From Acanthornis magna (taxonomy: Eukaryota; Chordata; Aves; Passeriformes; Acanthizidae): a stretch of DNA of 64,000 nt. Made by a program: the position numbers and the translations under genes. The stretch spans positions 18,828,501-18,892,500 of the forward strand of contig JAWUZG010000029.1 of NCBI GenBank assembly GCA_036785705.1. The letters run 5' to 3'. Under the pieces are notes generated by a model. The model saw only the letters and a program-made list of their open reading frames with translations, was not told the DNA's origin and searched no databases. Positions 58,371 to 64,000 of this stretch are shown here, piece after piece; positions within the stretch are counted from its first letter, which is position 1; each line of letters starts with the position of its first letter.

Positions 58371-61300
58371 GAAAAAAGATGTGCTGAAATTACAGCTGTG
58401 TGCATTTTGGTGCTTTTCTCATTTCCTCGAAGCACGTTACCACCGCTTCGCTGTTCCCGGAGCAGTAGGGTGTGCCCGTTCTGCAGCGAGCTGCGTTGGG
58501 AGTCAGTCAGGCTTGCTGATGGTTAGTCTTTTGGGGTTTTTTATTTATTTTGGAGCACGCTGTTTTATTCTTAGTTTACCCTGTTGCTATAATTGTAAAG
58601 AGGTTGTCGGGGATGATAAGAGAGATGAGCACATTCATGAGTTTGGAAGGAGCCTGTAAACAGCTCCGGACTGTGATCTCCATGTGTTTTAAGCGATTTC
58701 CTGTTTGAATCCTAGCAGGACTCATTGAAGGGCAGTGTTATGTATTTCATTGATAATAAAAACATTTTGTAGATGAAGTAGTATTATGTTGACTTTATAT
58801 GATCTACTCGGTGACTTGCTTATTTTAGAAAAACCTACAGACATTTTTTGCTCGAAATGAGAAAGGTAATTTTTCTCCCTTTTAAGTATTAGGATGGTAT
58901 ATCTTTGGAGATGTGAGGCGGGAGGTTTGTTACAAATTGTAATTTAAAGTGAATGCTTGTCTGAGTTCTTTAAACGTTCATTGTTCTCTTGATTGTGATG
59001 CAATTGAATGTATTGCAGCCCAGGAACAGTTACCTTCTGCATCTGCTTTCTTAGTTAATGTAATTGCTTAGTGATGATGTAAGACAAAAGGTGCTTTAGC
59101 ACTACAAAATAGTTTGATGTACACGATATCCGTTTGCTGTTGTTTCCTGTTACTTGGGTTTGGAGGTGTTTAGCTTACTGTGAAGTCAGTCTTACCTGAA
59201 CTGAATTCTTGGCTGTGACTGGGAACTTGTGAATAGAAGATGGTTGTGTGAAATGTGTCAGATGTAGCTTGTTGACCTAAACACCGGTATTTCTTGCGAA
59301 CTGTCTCTAAAGCTTTTTTTTTTTTAAGTCTCATTCTCTCAGAAGATGGCATAGTACTTCAGTACATGTGAACTTTCAGAAAGTGCTGTTTACTCTCTGT
59401 GTAGTGGGGATTTGTAGAGCTTATTAAGGTCTAGACTTTCACATAGAGCACAAGTTGGCACGTGCATATGCCAGAAAAACCTAGATCAGTATCATATATA
59501 ATTGAATAGCTCTGATATATAACATCAGCTGAGGATTAGAAATAAGTAATAGATTTGATACTATGTTGTTGTTTGTAAGACCCTAATGTGAAGATGTGTG
59601 GTGATAGTAATGAGTTAGTGCAGTCCAGTAGCCTTACAAAAAATGATTTAAACTGCTTTCTGAGGAAGTAATTCAGTTTTATTATCTTAGTATCTGGAAA
59701 CTAGGTAACATGTAAGTGTAGTTAATAGGCAGCTAGTGTTTATGCATTATATGCTCTTCAGAATATTTTATGTAAGTAACACTGTCTGCTTGTGAAGATG
59801 ATGATAAAGTTCACATTTCCTTGAGCTAAGCTAGCAGAGTTAGATCTGCTTTAAAGGAAGAGGTGAAGGGGTATTTACCAAAGAAAGGGCAGGTGGACAT
59901 AAGCGTTTCTAAGCCTAGCTAGTGTGCTACCGCAGCAGCGAACTAGTCGGCAGGAATGATGTCAGCTGATAGTTTCCTCCAACTCCTGTTTCTTCTAAGG
60001 GGTACCTAGGACAATTTCTTTGCTGCAGTAGCTTTTCTTCTTTGTACTGTAACTGTAGCACGAGTAGGAAAGAGGGTAGGAGTGTATTAAATTGGTGAGG
60101 GAAAATATTTTAAATAGTTGCAGCTTGTTACAGAATGTGGGTTGTTACCATGGGGCTCTCCATTTCATTATAAAACGTGGAGCCTTAATATAGTGGCAGT
60201 GTTTTGTTTTTTAATGAGCAACGAATCATTCTTTTGCAAAATGGCACAAAGGTTACACATTTTGAGAAAGGTGACAGTGTAAAAATGATGGTTATTTCAT
60301 TTTAGAATAAACACTTGTGGAAGATCCTTGTGGGTTTTTTTAATTATTCATTTTCATAATTTTTATAGTGCTCATTTTAGTACTGTTGTTCCCTTAATGT
60401 TTTAAAGTTCCTTTTGAATTCTTAGTTTATTCCTGGATCTTCAGCATTTATAGTAGTACTGATTCTAGAAAAGCCAGTCTGTGTTACGCTGCTTTTCTGA
60501 TACCTATGCTTTACACCATGCCCTGAGAGGTCATCTGGTAAGTCGTCATTATAAGAGCTTTACAGATGTTTCATGTCATATCATGTGCTTTATGCATTAA
60601 GGGTATGTCCAGTTGCGGCTGTTGGAAACTGACTGGCGGAGAGCTCATGCTTCATAAAACAAGTTGCCTCCACTTGAAATTGCATCACTTCAAGATGTTT
60701 TGGAATTTTTGTAATTTCCAAAGACTGATCAAGGTCACCAAAGATAGCTTGGTAGATCTGAGGGTGTCTTATAGTTCTACAGGGCTGTAGGATGCCTTTA
60801 GTACCTTTACTGTCATGCACTGCGTTAAGTTTGCCAACACTAAATAGACAGAGTTACACTTCATGGAGTCATCAGGCTCTTGTAGTCTCTTGCAAACTGC
60901 ATAATGGCTTTTTGATTGTATTAACTGGGGACTTTCTGTTGGTCTCTAACTTCATAACGCCAGCAAACTAAGGGATTTCAACTCCTCCTAAGGAATTGTA
61001 ATTCTATTGCTAAACACCATGCACTCATAAGAAATTGTATTTCTGAGATTTTAAAATGGCAAGTAAACTGCAAAAGTACTGCATTAAGGGGGTGGATTGG
61101 GCAGTTGTCTAAAGAGTATTATTTTTTTTCCTGAAAAAACTGACATGAGCTTGTCTGCTCAGATCATAAACTTTGTGCTAATAGTTTTTGAAGTGGGCCA
61201 TGGTTAGAGATGAGCAGCTTCTTAAAACAGAAACAATATTAATCAGCTGGAATAACCTAGCCTCCAATATAGTGGTAAGCACTGTAATCTTTTTGGAGAT

Positions 61301-63689
61301 TGTAATTATATGTTTTGCATTTTCCTTTTACTGTTAGGCTTTTTCATTCATAGTAGCAGCTCTTTTTTGGCAACAGTTCTTTTTTCAGTTAATATTCTGA
61401 ACAAGGTTATTCTGAATAAAAATTCTAAATGAGTTCTTAAAATTAGTGCATTAAAAGTGAGTCAGTGCCTTAAAACCTAATCTATTTCTCTGTCTTTTCC
61501 TACGTGCCCCTATGATCACACAGCCCTTTTTGTTGCACAGGTGTTTTTGAACCTATGAGGAAACACATTAATTGCACAAGAATACCCTCGTATAGCGTCT
61601 TTCTTATGAGGAAGAGTCTTGTGTCTGTCTTGCATAATTTTGAATTTTTCCATGTCTGTTTGCCTTGTCTCCTTTAAAGTTTGCGTGGACAAAGCACTGA
61701 AGATCAAACAAACAAGATTGTGGTTTCCAATATGATTATGCTCCTTCTCAAATATGAGTGCAACTTTTGCAGTACTAATACTTTTGCATTCAGATTCTGG
61801 TTCTAACAAATAAAAGCTCTAGAGCAGTGCTGTTCTCTGTTGTTGAATCTATTATACAGAGATGGTGTCTACACAGGCGAATTTTAATTATTTTGTAGTC
61901 TTGCTTGAAAGAAAAGGGGAGTTTTGGTCTGTTATTTATAACCTGTTCACACTAAGGTACCTGGATCCTATGTATGTAATTCCAAGTATGCTGGCATATG
62001 CCAAGGCATTTAGAACAGGTGGTGCCATTGAAGGTGGTGACTGATAGGCCCTTAACTTGTAGTGTAGCTTATTTTTTTTTTCTCTTAATGTAAGACAAAT
62101 CACACATTTTTCTAGGAAGCAAAAATGTAGAACCTTTAGTCGGAGGGTAATATGAAGAAGAGTAGGCAGCAAAGACTTGTGGAAAAGATAAAATGTATAT
62201 ATGCCTGAAGTGAAGACAAATGAGCAGGCATTTGAGGGATTTCATCACAGGTCTTCTGGTTTGTTTGGGGACTTCAGACACTTCCGTGTTTTGGAATGAA
62301 ATACAACAGGATGCACTTCATCAGTTATGTAATATAATGTGTAACCATGCCTGTAGAATTAGGCATGTAATAGATGTGACTCAGGAATTTTGAACTGTAA
62401 ATGTAGCAGATATTATAATGTTCTTTTCTTTTTATATTAACTTTCCTAAGCGATAAAGACAATAGTAAACTGTTCTTTTTCTGGTCATGTTTTGGTGTTC
62501 TCTTTAGTTATTTTTCGTGAAAATTCTAGTGTTACAGCATGTATTAAATTCTTTATCCCCTGCAGCAAAATAATTTTTGTGTAATCAGAAAGTTACTGAA
62601 GTGAAACATCTCAGAACTATTTCTGCATGCATGTGAAGTATTGGTATCTTACATTTTCCTGAGAAGTAACATCATGATATTTATAATATTAGACTAATTA
62701 GCATATTAGCAGTATGTCTAGGTTTCTGTAGTACTGAACTTAATAACAAGAAATTAAATACTCTGACATACACCAGCCTAATTAAAAGTTACAGGAAATG
62801 GAAGAAATTGTGACAAGACCCTTGAAGAAATACTAAAACATCTTATTAAAGAAAGCTTATATTGAGGTTTAGTTTCAAAGTTGAGAGCAGTAATAGCTAT
62901 AGAATCATGTATTTTCTTTTGGAAGGATTCTTTGGAGTTGTCCTTTGTCCAAAGTATGATCAATTAGAAAAGGTTTTTCAAAGCCTTATCTTGTTAAGTT
63001 TTTACCATCTTCAGGGATGGACACTTCACAGCCACTCTAGGCTAGTGTTTAGGTGTTCTGTTCTTGGACTCCAGGGTTCCCTATTTGCACTTGATTTCTG
63101 CTGGAGTTGTGGACACTTTGGGTTTGCATGTACCTGAGCTGTTCTCTGATGTGTGCTGTGCTATGTCCTAATGCATGTGCCAGTGAGAGTGTACCTAACA
63201 AGCTCACATTCATGCATTAAGGTGTGTACTGACCCTCTCTGTACTGACCACCTGCTAGCTGGGGTGCAGGATCTTGCATCCAATAGGAGGGATTCTGTAT
63301 TGTTTGGCCTGGACAGATATTTTGATGCAGTCACTGGGGTGACTTCTGGCAGCATCTAAACAGGTTTTGACAGATGCTGTCACCTCTCCAAGGTCTCTGC
63401 TACTGGTATAGACTTTCAATTTGATTTAGTTTTGATTTCCAAGAGGACTCCTTTACTTCAAATACTTCTGTCTAATTTCCTAGTTTCTGATTAATGTAAC
63501 TGATGATCATCTTACTCTTCAACATTAACAGTTTTGGGCCCATACCCTATCAGACAATTTTACTTATTTGATTCACACACACACAAAAGATTCACATCTT
63601 CACATTTGTTGTTATCCAGACCATTCTGCCAAGGGTGGGGCTTGGCAAGCACCCACCACTGTCACCTGTGTCACTAAACAATGGCCCTA
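58371..63689 (+). other. probable first intron of LRRFIP2, no feature recognised
   Basis: AT-rich sequence to the right of the island. I see no coding exon (the LRRFIP2 N-terminus was looked for and not found), no RNA gene and no clear repeat. Assignment to LRRFIP2 is by synteny only. Confidence 0.5.
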
Positions 63690-63960
63690 CAGTTTTCTTA
63701 AGTCTTTCTTGTGTTCCCCATGTCCTTAGAATAGTCTTTGTCCTTATCAGCCTTTGTTAGTTTTGGCTTCAGCTGAGCTTTTACTTTCTTAATTCCTCCT
63801 TGAGGGCAAAGGCAACATCCCTGTATATCTTTTGGGTAATCTGTCCTGCTCCCTCTTGTGTTTAGGCTCAGTAAGGAGTTCTGAGCTCTTCCTAGGTGAG
63901 ACGCATGGGAGATGGCTGGCCCAAATGTTACTTTTGCCTTCCTCCACAATGTCCGAGATG
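63690..63960 (-). mobile_element. CR1 LINE fragment, linker region, minus strand
   Basis: The plus strand reads like the complement of the CR1 region between endonuclease and RT: AGCTTTTACTTTCTTAATTC, CAACATCCCTGTATATC and TTGTGTTTAGGCTCAGTAAG. The frame is decayed, and the piece may continue toward the right edge. Confidence 0.65.
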
Positions 63961-64000
63961 AAGTGTGTTTTCCTCATTTAAAGCATTAGCATCTAATTTT

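Noticed and set aside
57019..58659. Open frames of 110-184 codons across the second CpG island
   Set aside because: Low-complexity Arg/Pro/Gly-rich translations on both strands are typical of CpG islands. No conserved N-terminus of LRRFIP2 or another gene is seen.
1..64000. CRISPR arrays, bacterial operons, tRNA or rRNA genes
   Set aside because: None seen. The sequence is vertebrate nuclear DNA, and the repeats are microsatellites and transposable elements.

Overview
This window is vertebrate nuclear DNA, almost certainly from a bird. The evidence is CR1 non-LTR retrotransposons with the avian-type 3' tail (ATTCTGTGATT-like), several solo LTRs of endogenous retroviruses, AT-rich introns with very short exons, and two CpG islands. 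The LTR load would fit a songbird or another neoavian, but the order cannot be fixed from sequence alone.

Positions 1-34,752 hold the 5' part of GOLGA4 (golgin-245/p230, a trans-Golgi GRIP-domain tether) on the minus strand. I place eight coding exons with consistent splice sites and phases (859 nt, 286 complete codons). They run from the start codon at 34,752 to 1,123, and the gene continues past the left edge. The second visible intron is about 19.4 kb and is loaded with CR1 copies and solo LTRs. One short piece known from mammals, directly after residue 13, was not found.

Positions 34.4-35.3 kb are the GOLGA4 CpG-island promoter. From 35.3 to 56.7 kb the sequence is AT-rich. It contains three LTRs, two of them copies of one family about 15 kb apart, and no recognisable gene. 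It does hold a set of small, phase-compatible minus-strand exon candidates (53.2-39.0 kb), a 20-bp perfect palindrome made of two opposed POU octamers (44.63 kb) and a 15-bp perfect inverted repeat (35.36 kb).

Positions 56.75-58.4 kb are a second CpG island. In human, LRRFIP2 lies head-to-head with GOLGA4, so the island is probably the LRRFIP2 promoter with a non-coding first exon on the plus strand, and the remainder (58.4-64 kb) its first intron. No LRRFIP2 coding exon was seen, so this rests on synteny.

The most useful results are the exact LTR boundaries with matching target-site duplications, the GOLGA4 exon model, and the unexplained elements between the two islands. I found no convincing new biological system. 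The strongest lead is the possible unannotated minus-strand transcript, which needs RNA evidence.
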